This document shows positions 17,728 through 26,662 of a stretch of 55,239 bases of DNA, piece by piece. The stretch is from Bacillota bacterium (GTDB lineage: Bacteria; Bacillota; UBA4882; UBA8346). Location of the stretch: the NCBI GenBank assembly GCA_023392595.1, contig JAEVYU010000048.1:1-55239 (forward strand), given 5' to 3'. Under the pieces are notes generated by a model. That model searched no databases. It was not told the DNA's origin and saw nothing but the letters and a program-made list of their open reading frames with translations. Position numbers and translations under genes: made by a program. The number at the start of each line of letters is the position of its first letter. The stretch's first letter is position 1.

Positions 17728-20625
17728 TTACTGTATCTGCCACTGCTGGTTGGCGCTGCCGCTGTTGCTCCATTGGCATAGATTGGAGCCGTTACCGGTC
17801 GAACCCATACCATCCAGATACAATCCGGTGGCGCTGTTTTTAAACCGAACATAACTTCCCGAGGTTTCTTGCATCCATTGCTGATTGGTACTTCCGCTGT
17901 AACCCCATTGGCCGCAAACCGACCCATTGGAGGTCCGGCCCATGCCATCCAGATACAATCCGGTGGCCCGGTTTTGAATCATTACATAACTTCCTGAGTT
18001 GATGATCGTCCATTGCTGGTTGGTACTGTTACTGCTTCCCCATTGACAAGCGTTGGAACCGTTGGCGGTCAAGCCCATGCCGTCAATGTACAAACCGGTG
18101 GCGGCATTACGGAATCTAACGTAAGAACCTGGTGTCGGGGTTATGGTAGGGGTCGGAGTTGGGGTAATGCTTCCAGTTGGCGTGGGTGTCGGTGTAACCG
18201 TCCCTCCGTTAGTATTCACAGTCACGCTGCCGGACGATAGTCCGCTGGAACCGGCGGTTATCACGATTGATCCGGAAGTTTTCGTGGCCTGGACGATGAC
18301 CAGACATTTTCCACTAAAAGCAGACCGACTGCTTCCTTTATATGATTCCAAACTAATGGCGTTCCCATTATCCACGCCAACAATCGTCCCGGGTCCGGAC
18401 ACTGAGAAATTGACCGTATTGTTTGCTGTCGGAACAATTACCCCATTGGCGTCGGTAATATCGGCTTCGATATACACCAAATCCCTACCATCCGCGGTAA
18501 TGCTGGTTCGATCCGGTTTTAGCTGCACTTTGGCCGCTGAGCCTGCCGTAATTACCTGGTCATATACCACGGTACCGCCTTTAGTGCCTTTTGCCTGAAG
18601 TGTTCCCGAGGCCCAGGGAACTTTCCATACCAGATGCAAGGAACTGCCCACCGTCTTGACTCCCTGAGAAACGCCATTTAAAAATAACTCCACCGTGTCA
18701 CAGTTACTGTAAGCCCATACTTCCACCGTGGTTCCGCTACTCCAGTTCCAATGGGGAAGGATATGGATCATTGGTTTGGTAGTCCACTTACTCTGATAAA
18801 AATAATAAATATCTTTCGGGAAACCGCAAGTATCGACGATTCCAAAATAGGAACTTTTGGCCGGCCATCCGTAAGGTGTCGGTTCACCAATATAGTCAAA
18901 TCCGGTCCAGATGAATTCGCCCGCCATGTAACCACGGCGGTTGATTTCCGTATATGACGATTCGGCGCTATTACCCCAACTAACCACACTGTTATCATAA
19001 GAGGAGCACTGATTATCACTGCCGGTCAGGATATTTTGATTGGTCGGAGTTTTATAAATACCCCGGCTTCTCACGGCCGAGCTGGTCTCACTGCCGAACA
19101 TCTTCCAGGCGGGATGTCCGCTGTGCCCGCTGTCATAGGTATAGGGGAAATAGTTATAACCCACTACATCGAGAAGACTGGCAACCGCTTGTTCGGTTGC
19201 ATTTCCCATATTACCGGCAAAACAGCCCCAAGTCACCGGCCTGGTGGTATCAATGGCCCGGACCCAGTTCCTAAGGTTGGTGGCAGTAGCAGTAGTTGGT
19301 GAAGAGATTTCATTCCCAATACTCCACATGATAATCGCCGGATGGTTGCGATCCCGCGTGACCATGGCTTGAATGTCAGTCTGGGCCCAACTGCCGAAAT
19401 AGAGGTGATAATCGTTATTGACTTTACCCGTTTCCCAGCAGTCAAAGGCTTCCTCCATCACTAAAAAACCCAACCGGTCACAAATTTCAAGCAGTTCGGG
19501 ATCGGGCGGATTATGGGAAGTGCGGATGGCGTTGCAACCCATTTCCTTCATAATCTGGAGCTCTCTTTCAATCGCCCGGTAATTGACGGCTGCGCCTAAA
19601 CTTCCCAAGTCATGGTGGAGACAAACTCCGTTTATTTTCATACTTGTTCCGTTTAGAGAAAATCCATTATTGGCATCAAAATTAAAATAGCGGATCCCAA
19701 AGGTTGATTGATAACTATCCACTACGGTTCCCCCGATAATTACCTGGGTTTGAGCGGCATAGAGATAGGGTGAATCGGCAGACCATAATTGAGGATTGGA
19801 AACGGTAAAATTCTGGTTTAAGGTGTTATTCCCGCCGGCGCTGACGTTTGCCGACGATGATGTATTGGAGGCAAGGGTATTGCCGTTTGCATCCAGGATG
19901 GTGGTTGTTAATGTAACCGCTTGGGACGCGCCGGACTGATTCACGACTTTGGTGCTGACATTCACCGTGGCGGAACTGCTGCTGACACTGGGGGTGGTTA
20001 CAAACATACCGCAATAGTCGACATGAGTTTGGTTTAATACGGTCAGCCATACGTGGCGGTAAATGCCGCTCCCCGAATACCAGCGGCTGGTCGGCTGATT
20101 GTTGTTGAGCCGGACCGCGATCACATTGGAGCCGCCATAGACCAGATAAGGCGTTAAATCATATTCGAATGAAATATACCCGTAAGGACGGGTCCCCAGA
20201 GAATTGCCGTTAATCCATACCTGGCTGTTCATGTAAGCCCCATCGAATTCAATGAATACTTTCTTGCCATTATAGTCTGAAGGCACGGTGAAAGTTTTCC
20301 GGTACCAACCAATACCGCCATCCAGATAACCTCCGCCGGAACCGGCTGCCGAACCCTGGTTAAAAGCATTATGAATACTCCAATCGTGGGGCAGAGTAAT
20401 ATTAGCCCAATTGCTGTCGTTAAAAGTAGTGTTTTGGCCTCCGCCGACATCTCCCTTGTAAAACTTCCAGCCCTCGTCAAAATTCTGGCCCCTGAGTCCA
20501 TTATAGATATCGGTCCCATTTAGGGATATGGGAGTTGCCGCTTGAATTACCGGATATTGCAATGAAAGAAAAACCGCGGTCATGACGAAAACAAACAGCA
20601 GGAAATGGATGGGATTTTTTTTCAT
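17728..20625 (-). CDS. GH2 beta-galactosidase with CBM13
   Basis: This large secreted GH2 enzyme (965 residues) is predicted to remove terminal beta-galactose. After the signal peptide (1-30) come the jelly-roll, immunoglobulin-like and barrel domains, with acid/base Glu439 in SIGNEI and nucleophile Glu513 in GSETSS. The HNPPDPELLEICD block is typical of the family. A further beta domain and a Big/invasin-like domain (about 700-805) precede a Pro/Thr linker and a three-repeat CBM13 (833-965). Beta-glucuronidase or beta-mannosidase activity cannot be excluded, but the architecture matches secreted beta-galactosidases. Its CBM13 is almost the same as those of the GH27 and GH43 neighbours. Confidence 0.88.
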   Translation of the reverse strand: MKKNPIHFLLFVFVMTAVFLSLQYPVIQAATPISLNGTDIYNGLRGQNFDEGWKFYKGDVGGGQNTTFNDSNWANITLPHDWSIHNAFNQGSAAGSGGGYLDGGIGWYRKTFTVPSDYNGKKVFIEFDGAYMNSQVWINGNSLGTRPYGYISFEYDLTPYLVYGGSNVIAVRLNNNQPTSRWYSGSGIYRHVWLTVLNQTHVDYCGMFVTTPSVSSSSATVNVSTKVVNQSGASQAVTLTTTILDANGNTLASNTSSSANVSAGGNNTLNQNFTVSNPQLWSADSPYLYAAQTQVIIGGTVVDSYQSTFGIRYFNFDANNGFSLNGTSMKINGVCLHHDLGSLGAAVNYRAIERELQIMKEMGCNAIRTSHNPPDPELLEICDRLGFLVMEEAFDCWETGKVNNDYHLYFGSWAQTDIQAMVTRDRNHPAIIMWSIGNEISSPTTATATNLRNWVRAIDTTRPVTWGCFAGNMGNATEQAVASLLDVVGYNYFPYTYDSGHSGHPAWKMFGSETSSAVRSRGIYKTPTNQNILTGSDNQCSSYDNSVVSWGNSAESSYTEINRRGYMAGEFIWTGFDYIGEPTPYGWPAKSSYFGIVDTCGFPKDIYYFYQSKWTTKPMIHILPHWNWSSGTTVEVWAYSNCDTVELFLNGVSQGVKTVGSSLHLVWKVPWASGTLQAKGTKGGTVVYDQVITAGSAAKVQLKPDRTSITADGRDLVYIEADITDANGVIVPTANNTVNFSVSGPGTIVGVDNGNAISLESYKGSSRSAFSGKCLVIVQATKTSGSIVITAGSSGLSSGSVTVNTNGGTVTPTPTPTGSITPTPTPTITPTPGSYVRFRNAATGLYIDGMGLTANGSNACQWGSSNSTNQQWTIINSGSYVMIQNRATGLYLDGMGRTSNGSVCGQWGYSGSTNQQWMQETSGSYVRFKNSATGLYLDGMGSTGNGSNLCQWSNSGSANQQWQIQ

Positions 20626-20707
20626 TTGTTTATTACCTCACTTTCAACATCATAATTTTTTTGAGCCGCCGTACATCCCCAATGAATGCACGGCAGCATG
20701 AGAGACA

Positions 20708-22510
20708 TTACTGGATCTGCCACTGCTGGTTAGCACTACCGCTATTGCTCCACTGACACAGATTGGACCCATTGCCGGTCGATCCCATACCGTCCAGGTA
20801 CAATCCGGTGGCGCCGTTTTTAAACCTAACATAACTTCCCATTATTTCTTGTATCCATTGCTGATTGGTACTTCCGCTGTAACCCCATTGACCGCAAACC
20901 GACCCGTTGGAACTCCGACCCATGCCATCCAGATACAATCCGGTGGTCCGGTTTTGGAGCATTACATAGCTTCCCGAGTTGATAATCGTCCATTGCTGGT
21001 TGACGCTGCCGCTGTTGTTCCATTGACAGACGTTGGATCCATTGGCAGTCGAGCCCATGCCGTCAATGTACAAACCGGTGGCGGCATTACGGAATCTGAC
21101 ATACGAACTTACTGGTGTCGGAGTTGGGGTTGGAGTTACGGTTGGAGTTACAGTCGGAGTCGGCGTAGGACCTCCTGATCCATAAAACTTCCACCAGTTA
21201 AAATTAAACAGGTTCCCTGATCCACCGGTGAATCGAAAGTAGAGGTCATGAATACCGCTGGCGCCGCTGATAGCACAGGATTTGGTCACCCATGCCTGCC
21301 AGCCGCCGGTATTCGAAATAGCGCAAGTTCCTACCAGAATCCCATTTGAGCCGTCAAGCCGGATCTCAATTTTCCCGCCACCGGCTGCCGAAGCGACTCT
21401 GGCGTCAAAGGATGTCGCTCCGGTCCCAAAATCCACACCCTTAACCTTGATATAGTCTCCGTTTTCGATATTACATACATCCATTCCGCCTTCACTGCAG
21501 CCTTCTGTTTCGACGCCCGATTCCCAGCAAATGGTTTCGGCTTCAATTTGACTGTAAGGATTGAGATTTCCAACCTGAGACAAACCGGTTGTAGTCATGG
21601 TCATCGACTGGATTGTACCATCGGCGTTATACTTTAACGGTTCGGCACATACCGAACGCTTGTAACTTCCACCTCCCGGCAAAGCGGCGTTATGATAAAA
21701 GAAGTAAGAATTTCCCAGGTAGTCAATTATTGCCGGATGGTTGGTAAAACTATTGCCCTGCGTAGGCATTATAGTACCCCGGGATGTCCATGGCCCGGTA
21801 GGGCTGTTGCTTGTGGCATAAGCAATCGCTTCGCTACCCGATCCCATACTCGCATATACCATATAATATAATCCGTTGCGCTTATAAAGCCACGGACCTT
21901 CGACGTAACTCGATGGTTTCGGAGATACCTGGACAACACTACCCGAATAAGAAATCATATCTTGATTTAACTTCACATAATAAAGGTTGGAGTTCCCCCA
22001 ATAAAGATAAGCCTGCCCGTCGTCGTCTATGAATACGGTAGGATCGATATCCTGGGCGCCGTTATAGGTTATTAAAGGTTTTCCAAGGGCATCGGTAAAC
22101 GGGCCGGTGGGGCTGGTAGATACCGCTACGCCGATAACCCTGGCGCCCCCGGCGTTTGCTCTGGTCATAGGAACATATAAATAAAATTTACCGTTCCTGT
22201 AAATACACTGGCCGGCCCATGCATCGCCTTGCGCCCAACTGAATGACTTGTATGATAACACGGTTCCAAGATCGGTCCAGTTTGCCATGTCTGTTGAGGA
22301 ATAGCATTTCCAGTCGTTCATCGTGTAGAAATTGTTTATGGTTACGTCCTCGTCATGATCGGTGTACAAGTAACAAACCCCGTTATAGACCATGGGGAAG
22401 GGATCAGCGGTATAAATTGTTTGTACGATTGGGTTGTCCGCTAAACATATTGTGATTCCAAAAAGCATAATCAAGGTCAATAAAAAGAGCACGATGATTT
22501 TATTTCTCAT
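20708..22510 (-). CDS. GH43 arabinoxylan arabinofuranohydrolase with CBM6 and CBM13
   Basis: This is a secreted XynD-like enzyme expected to remove arabinose from arabinoxylan. A signal peptide (1-24) is followed by the propeller domain (25-320) with Asp36 in TADPFP, Asp in DIDPTVF and Glu in VEGPWL, then a CBM6 (about 323-450), a linker and a CBM13 (468-600). The frame extends to 22543, but GGAGG lies nine bases before the ATG at 22510 and the signal peptide starts there. GH43 plus CBM6 is the standard arrangement for this activity; the extra CBM13 is unusual. Its catalytic domain is a paralogue of the GH43 at 4459-5841. Confidence 0.92.
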   Translation of the reverse strand: MRNKIIVLFLLTLIMLFGITICLADNPIVQTIYTADPFPMVYNGVCYLYTDHDEDVTINNFYTMNDWKCYSSTDMANWTDLGTVLSYKSFSWAQGDAWAGQCIYRNGKFYLYVPMTRANAGGARVIGVAVSTSPTGPFTDALGKPLITYNGAQDIDPTVFIDDDGQAYLYWGNSNLYYVKLNQDMISYSGSVVQVSPKPSSYVEGPWLYKRNGLYYMVYASMGSGSEAIAYATSNSPTGPWTSRGTIMPTQGNSFTNHPAIIDYLGNSYFFYHNAALPGGGSYKRSVCAEPLKYNADGTIQSMTMTTTGLSQVGNLNPYSQIEAETICWESGVETEGCSEGGMDVCNIENGDYIKVKGVDFGTGATSFDARVASAAGGGKIEIRLDGSNGILVGTCAISNTGGWQAWVTKSCAISGASGIHDLYFRFTGGSGNLFNFNWWKFYGSGGPTPTPTVTPTVTPTPTPTPVSSYVRFRNAATGLYIDGMGSTANGSNVCQWNNSGSVNQQWTIINSGSYVMLQNRTTGLYLDGMGRSSNGSVCGQWGYSGSTNQQWIQEIMGSYVRFKNGATGLYLDGMGSTGNGSNLCQWSNSGSANQQWQIQ

Positions 22511-22609
22511 TGCGTAAACCTCCAAACATTTAATGTTAACCAAAGCAACATGATTGCCTTTTCTATTAATAAAAATAGAGCCCTATAGCCACTCCGGCTT
22601 CGGTCTATT

Positions 22610-24565
22610 TTATTCAAGTTGACAGGTAATCCCATTCAAAGTAAAACGAGTCGGTTTGGCATTGGTACCGCTATAACTGAGATTAAATCCCAAAGAGACG
22701 GCTCCTTTAGCCGGGATAATGTTATTATAGGAGAGGTTTTTTACAGTTACGCCTGTGCCGCTTTGAGTGTAGGTTCCATTCCACAGGTTGGTGATTTGTT
22801 GATTTCCCGGAAAGTTCCAGACTAATGTCCAACCATCAATCGCCGATGAACCGTTATTTTTGACCGTAATGCTCACTGTAGCGCCACCCCCCCAGTCGTT
22901 TTGGCTATAACTAACCGAGCATCCCGCAGTCGGAGTGGGGGTAGGGGTGGGAGTTAGAGTGACAGTCGGTGTCGGAGTTAGAGTTAAAGTTGGCGTAGGT
23001 GTCGGACTTACCTCCGGACCTGGTATATCATTAAACCGGAACCAGTCCACATCCATATAACCGGAACTGGAGCCGGTATTGAAACACAAAATGGCATACT
23101 GTTCACCCTGAAAAGTGCCATTCTGCCAATCATAGCCCATAGTTATCGTAGTTCCAAGCTGTTGCCAATCCCGGGCGTCATCTTTCCAGAAAAACTTGGC
23201 TTGTTTGGTGTTGAAATTCATTTCAATGCGGAAGTATAAAATATTGGCGGTTATATTATTAACCGTTGCTTTTATGCTGTCTTCTTCCGACATGATGATG
23301 CGCTTGGGACCGGTCGTTACGGCAATATAGCCCCGCGGATCGCCCATCATTCCAAGTCCCATTACATCCCCGGATTGCATGGCGCTGCAGTCGATTCTAA
23401 TACTACCGGAACTTGTCAGACCCTGCCCTTTCTGAGTCAAGGAATTTCTGGCGCTCCAAAAATCCGGCGCGGTTGTGGGTTTGAGTCGTAGGGCAGATCC
23501 TGTCAAGGACCATTTTGTATCATCCGGATTATGATTCCACATCCACTGTTTTCCCAAAGTTGTGCTGTTGAATTCATCCGAAGTCGCCGGTATCATAAGC
23601 GGTTTATTGGCAATCGGTTTGGTATAGCTTGATTCAACCGTGCCGGTATGGCCTGCCCTTCCAAACAACGGCCAGTTATTTGACCAGGTAATGGGGCAAA
23701 TATAGGTCATGCGGCCAATGGCTCCGCAATCCTTCATGATATAGCCCCAGTCACTCCCGTCAGGCATGTCCACAATACCGCCCTGATGTCCGCCGCTTCC
23801 GTCGGAACATAGGGTAATGGTTTCCCCATAAGGCCCCCATAGACTGGACGAACGGGAGCAAACCATTTTCAGCGACCCAGGCACAGCGTTAAATATATAA
23901 TATCTGCCGTTGCGTTTAACTAAATGGGTACCCTCAACACCGTTATAAGAGAGAATGGTCCGCTGTGATCCTGTCGTACCGCTTAAGTTCGAATTCAATT
24001 GGATCATCTTGATACTGTTTTCCCAGGCGCCACCCCAGGCTAGATAGGGAGTCCCGTCGCTCTCAATGAATATACAGGGATCAAAATAGCCGGAACTAAA
24101 CTGGTAGTAATTCCACGGGCCGGCAACATTAGTGGCGTAATAAATACGGGTATTTTCACCATTAATCGTAACCGCCACATAAAACGTGCCGTTTTTATAA
24201 GCGATGGAAGGAGCAAAACAACCACCGGCGTATTGGATTGTTCCTATCATGTCGTATTTGCCGCCATGGGGAAATGATGATATACAATGGCCGGCAATTT
24301 CCCAGTTGACCAGATCCTGGGAATGTAAAATCACCAGACCCGGTACATTCACAAAAGTGGTACTGGCAAAATAAAAATCATTGCCAACTCTGATAATACT
24401 GGGATCCGGATAGTCGGCATATAACGGCGGGTTGGTGAATGTGCCGTCCCCATTGTCCGACTGCCAGGCGAAGATGGAACCGTTTAATAAAAAGAATAGA
24501 CTCATTAATAATAGGAGACTCCACGGCTTTTTGAACCTAAAGTTTTTAAAGTGAATTCCCATCAT
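22610..24565 (-). CDS. GH43 beta-xylosidase/arabinofuranosidase-type enzyme with CBM2
   Basis: The enzyme is secreted, with a signal peptide (about 1-33), a GH43 propeller (34-330), a beta-xylosidase C-terminal concanavalin-like domain (about 335-520), a Pro/Thr linker and a CBM2 (548-651). Catalytic residues are seen in YPDPSII (base), YFDPCIF and VEGTHL (acid). The two-domain arrangement matches the GH43 group that includes beta-xylosidases and arabinofuranosidases such as subfamilies 10 to 12. Those are mostly cytoplasmic, so a secreted form with CBM2 is notable. A GTG at 24571 is possible, but AAGGAG five bases before the ATG at 24565 favours the latter. A hairpin lies between it and the upstream GH62. 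Confidence 0.88.
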   Translation of the reverse strand: MMGIHFKNFRFKKPWSLLLLMSLFFLLNGSIFAWQSDNGDGTFTNPPLYADYPDPSIIRVGNDFYFASTTFVNVPGLVILHSQDLVNWEIAGHCISSFPHGGKYDMIGTIQYAGGCFAPSIAYKNGTFYVAVTINGENTRIYYATNVAGPWNYYQFSSGYFDPCIFIESDGTPYLAWGGAWENSIKMIQLNSNLSGTTGSQRTILSYNGVEGTHLVKRNGRYYIFNAVPGSLKMVCSRSSSLWGPYGETITLCSDGSGGHQGGIVDMPDGSDWGYIMKDCGAIGRMTYICPITWSNNWPLFGRAGHTGTVESSYTKPIANKPLMIPATSDEFNSTTLGKQWMWNHNPDDTKWSLTGSALRLKPTTAPDFWSARNSLTQKGQGLTSSGSIRIDCSAMQSGDVMGLGMMGDPRGYIAVTTGPKRIIMSEEDSIKATVNNITANILYFRIEMNFNTKQAKFFWKDDARDWQQLGTTITMGYDWQNGTFQGEQYAILCFNTGSSSGYMDVDWFRFNDIPGPEVSPTPTPTLTLTPTPTVTLTPTPTPTPTAGCSVSYSQNDWGGGATVSITVKNNGSSAIDGWTLVWNFPGNQQITNLWNGTYTQSGTGVTVKNLSYNNIIPAKGAVSLGFNLSYSGTNAKPTRFTLNGITCQLE

Positions 24566-24714
24566 TTTCACTCCTTAAAATACTGATATTTCTAAATCAC
24601 ACTTAAATCCGCAGACTTTTCTATTATCACGGCGGATTGGAAATTACAGCGAATGGCTAGTGGTAAACCAAAAACTTGGGAATGCCGTTGTCAAATGGTC
24701 CGTATTCGTGAGAA

Positions 24715-24760
24715 AGAAAGGGCAATCCATTTGTTTTCTTAATAGGAAGTTGCCCTTTCT
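24715..24760 (-). terminator. hairpin terminator or attenuator after GH62
   Basis: AGAAAGGGCAA (24715-24725) and TTGCCCTTTCT (24750-24760) form a perfect 11-bp stem. On the minus strand it is followed by the T-rich TTCTC. It lies 12 bases after the GH62 stop, so it should separate GH62 at least partly from the genes below. Confidence 0.65.
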
Positions 24761-24771
24761 TCCAATCTAAT

Positions 24772-26148
24772 TCATTCAAGCTGACAGGCCGCACCGTTCA
24801 GGGTAAAACTGGCCGGTTTGGCGTTGGCGCCGCTATAACTGATGTTAAATCCGAAGGAGACGGAGCCACCGGCCGGGATAATATTGTTGTAAGAGAGATT
24901 TTTTACGGTTACGGCTGTGCCGCTTTGGGCGTAGGTTCCGTTCCAAATATTGGTGATGGTTTGATTGCCGGGGAAGCTCCAGGCCAGGGTCCAGCCGTTA
25001 ATCTGTGAAGAACTGTTATTTTTAACCGTAACGCTTACTGTAGCCCCGCCGCCCCAATCGTTTTGGCCGTAACTAACCGAACAACCCACAGTCGGAGTGG
25101 GGGTAGGAGTGGGGGTTACCGTGACGGTCGGTGTAGGTGTAGGTGTTAAAGTCGGCGTCGGTGTGATACTGCCGCTATAATTGCGGATGACACCCAAATC
25201 CCAGTTGATCCTCTGGTAGTCACCCGACGTGTTGGTAGTACCCTGGATCAGGAAATCGACCCGGTTGATGTCGTTAATTTCGAGTTTTTGATTGTACCCC
25301 GCGCGAATGAGTTCGCCGTGGGATACGTTAGTGGTCCACTTGTCCGCATTGTAAACGAGATTGCCGCGCCACGCCCATTTTTCAGCTACCTTCGTCCATG
25401 GTCCCCCGGCGCTCGAGGACGTCCACAACTCATAATACCGTCCATCTTTCATGTCTTCGACCAGTAGATAATATTTACCGTCGGCAAGGGATTTATAAAC
25501 TTCCGAACCTTCAAAAGTATCAGTTATGGCAACTGCAGGCGCGCTCCAGCCGGTCGGGAAGTTTGCCAGGGTCGTCTTACGCAAATATAGGTTATGTGTA
25601 CCATCACTCGGTGTGTTGTACATATAGGCGTATGTATCGTCGCAGATAATAAAATAATCCCAACCCAGGTTTCCGGATATGCCGAATGATTTTGGTCCGG
25701 ACCAGGAGGCAGGGTCGGCGATATTGCTGGTGGTTGCATAAGCGGCGCCGTAATTCCCATCCTGATAAACAAGATACCATAAACCCTTGGGTTCGAAATA
25801 AAATACTTCCGGCGCACAGAAATAGCTTTCACCGATTTTACTCATGTAAGTTCGGGATGCGCTTGCTAGTCCGGAAATCGTGGTCGCGGATGTATAAATC
25901 ATCTGCCAGCCGCCGCTTTGATTGGCGCCGGTGTAAAATACATGGTATTTACCGCCGTAGTAAACGATAGTCGGGTCTTTGGCGCCATAATAATCATAGG
26001 GAAGACATTGGCCGTGATAAATGACCCGAGCATCAACGTACCATGTCGGATTTGGGGTTGCTGCGGCAAATACTGAACCGAATAATAATAACAATAAAAC
26101 CAATCCCATCATAAAAACTAAACCTTTTTTCATAACTTGCTTCATCAT
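24772..26148 (-). CDS. GH62 alpha-L-arabinofuranosidase with CBM2
   Basis: The product is predicted to cleave single alpha-L-arabinofuranose groups from arabinoxylan outside the cell. A signal peptide (1-29) precedes the GH62 propeller (about 33-328). The general base is Asp58 in AKDPTI, a third acidic residue Asp164 is in WDYFII, and the acid is Glu213 in FEGSEVY. A Pro/Thr linker and a CBM2 (355-458) with both cysteines follow. GGTGGAG precedes the ATG pair. GH62 is best known from fungi and actinobacteria, so its presence here is of interest. It is the first gene of the xylanolytic locus, with a long leader of more than 400 bases upstream. Confidence 0.92.
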   Translation of the reverse strand: MMKQVMKKGLVFMMGLVLLLLLFGSVFAAATPNPTWYVDARVIYHGQCLPYDYYGAKDPTIVYYGGKYHVFYTGANQSGGWQMIYTSATTISGLASASRTYMSKIGESYFCAPEVFYFEPKGLWYLVYQDGNYGAAYATTSNIADPASWSGPKSFGISGNLGWDYFIICDDTYAYMYNTPSDGTHNLYLRKTTLANFPTGWSAPAVAITDTFEGSEVYKSLADGKYYLLVEDMKDGRYYELWTSSSAGGPWTKVAEKWAWRGNLVYNADKWTTNVSHGELIRAGYNQKLEINDINRVDFLIQGTTNTSGDYQRINWDLGVIRNYSGSITPTPTLTPTPTPTVTVTPTPTPTPTVGCSVSYGQNDWGGGATVSVTVKNNSSSQINGWTLAWSFPGNQTITNIWNGTYAQSGTAVTVKNLSYNNIIPAGGSVSFGFNISYSGANAKPASFTLNGAACQLE

Positions 26149-26586
26149 TTTTCTCCACCCTTTCTTTTAAAAACTCGGCTTTGATTTAACTAGGTCTGTC
26201 CATTCAAGACAATTCGATTATCTATCCCTCCTTCCAATCGCTATTGATGAACAACATCCGGATGTATTGACAATGGGACCGTGATCGCTCAGCAAAATTC
26301 TCCCAGTTGGAAATCTTCAAAACATGCATTGCCACTGCATAAAATTTATTTCCTTTTATGGATAATATTTCCATGTAATAGTAAAAAAAAGAAAGGTGTC
26401 TTTCGTGGATATTTTACAGTATTTGTAAGATATTTTTAATATAGACGAAACATTTTATTAACTGAATAGAAAAATTTTTTTTTTGATAGAATATTTTTTA
26501 TCTTTGTAGCTGAAATATTCTGGAAAACAAAGATTGCCATACTGAAAGGATGATGAGTAAACTCACATACTGTATAAGGCTTTCAT
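26149..26586 (-). promoter_or_regulatory. long AT-rich leader of the xylanolytic locus
   Basis: No gene is visible in these 438 bases, which separate the fucose-operon terminator from GH62 and should hold the promoter of the locus. Features seen are the perfect palindrome ACATCCGGATGT (26254-26265), an AGAATATTT/AAATATTCT inverted repeat near 26490-26520, and a short open frame MQWQCMF at 26340 after AAAGGA. TTCAGT with a 17-base gap to TATATT (about 26437-26465) is a weak promoter candidate. I see no recognisable riboswitch. Confidence 0.4.
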
Positions 26587-26628
26587 AAAAATATTATGGG
26601 CCATCTCAGTTTCATTCCGAGATAGCCC
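26587..26628 (-). terminator. intrinsic terminator of the fucose operon
   Basis: GGGCTATCTCGG pairs with CTGAGATGGCCC (12 bp with two or three wobble pairs) around a 7-base loop, followed on the minus strand by ATAATATTTTT. It lies 35 bases after the aldolase stop. Confidence 0.8.
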
Positions 26629-26662
26629 CTTTTGGATCTTATCTACTATTGCACAATCATTT

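Noticed and set aside
20640..20700. GC-rich stem before the GH2 gene as terminator
   Set aside because: GCTGCCGT/ACGGCGGC can pair, but it is followed by A-rich, not T-rich, sequence on the minus strand.
361..26148. Cellulosome components
   Set aside because: I looked for dockerin duplicated calcium-binding repeats, cohesins and SLH domains; every C-terminus is a CBM2 or CBM13 or ends at the catalytic domain.
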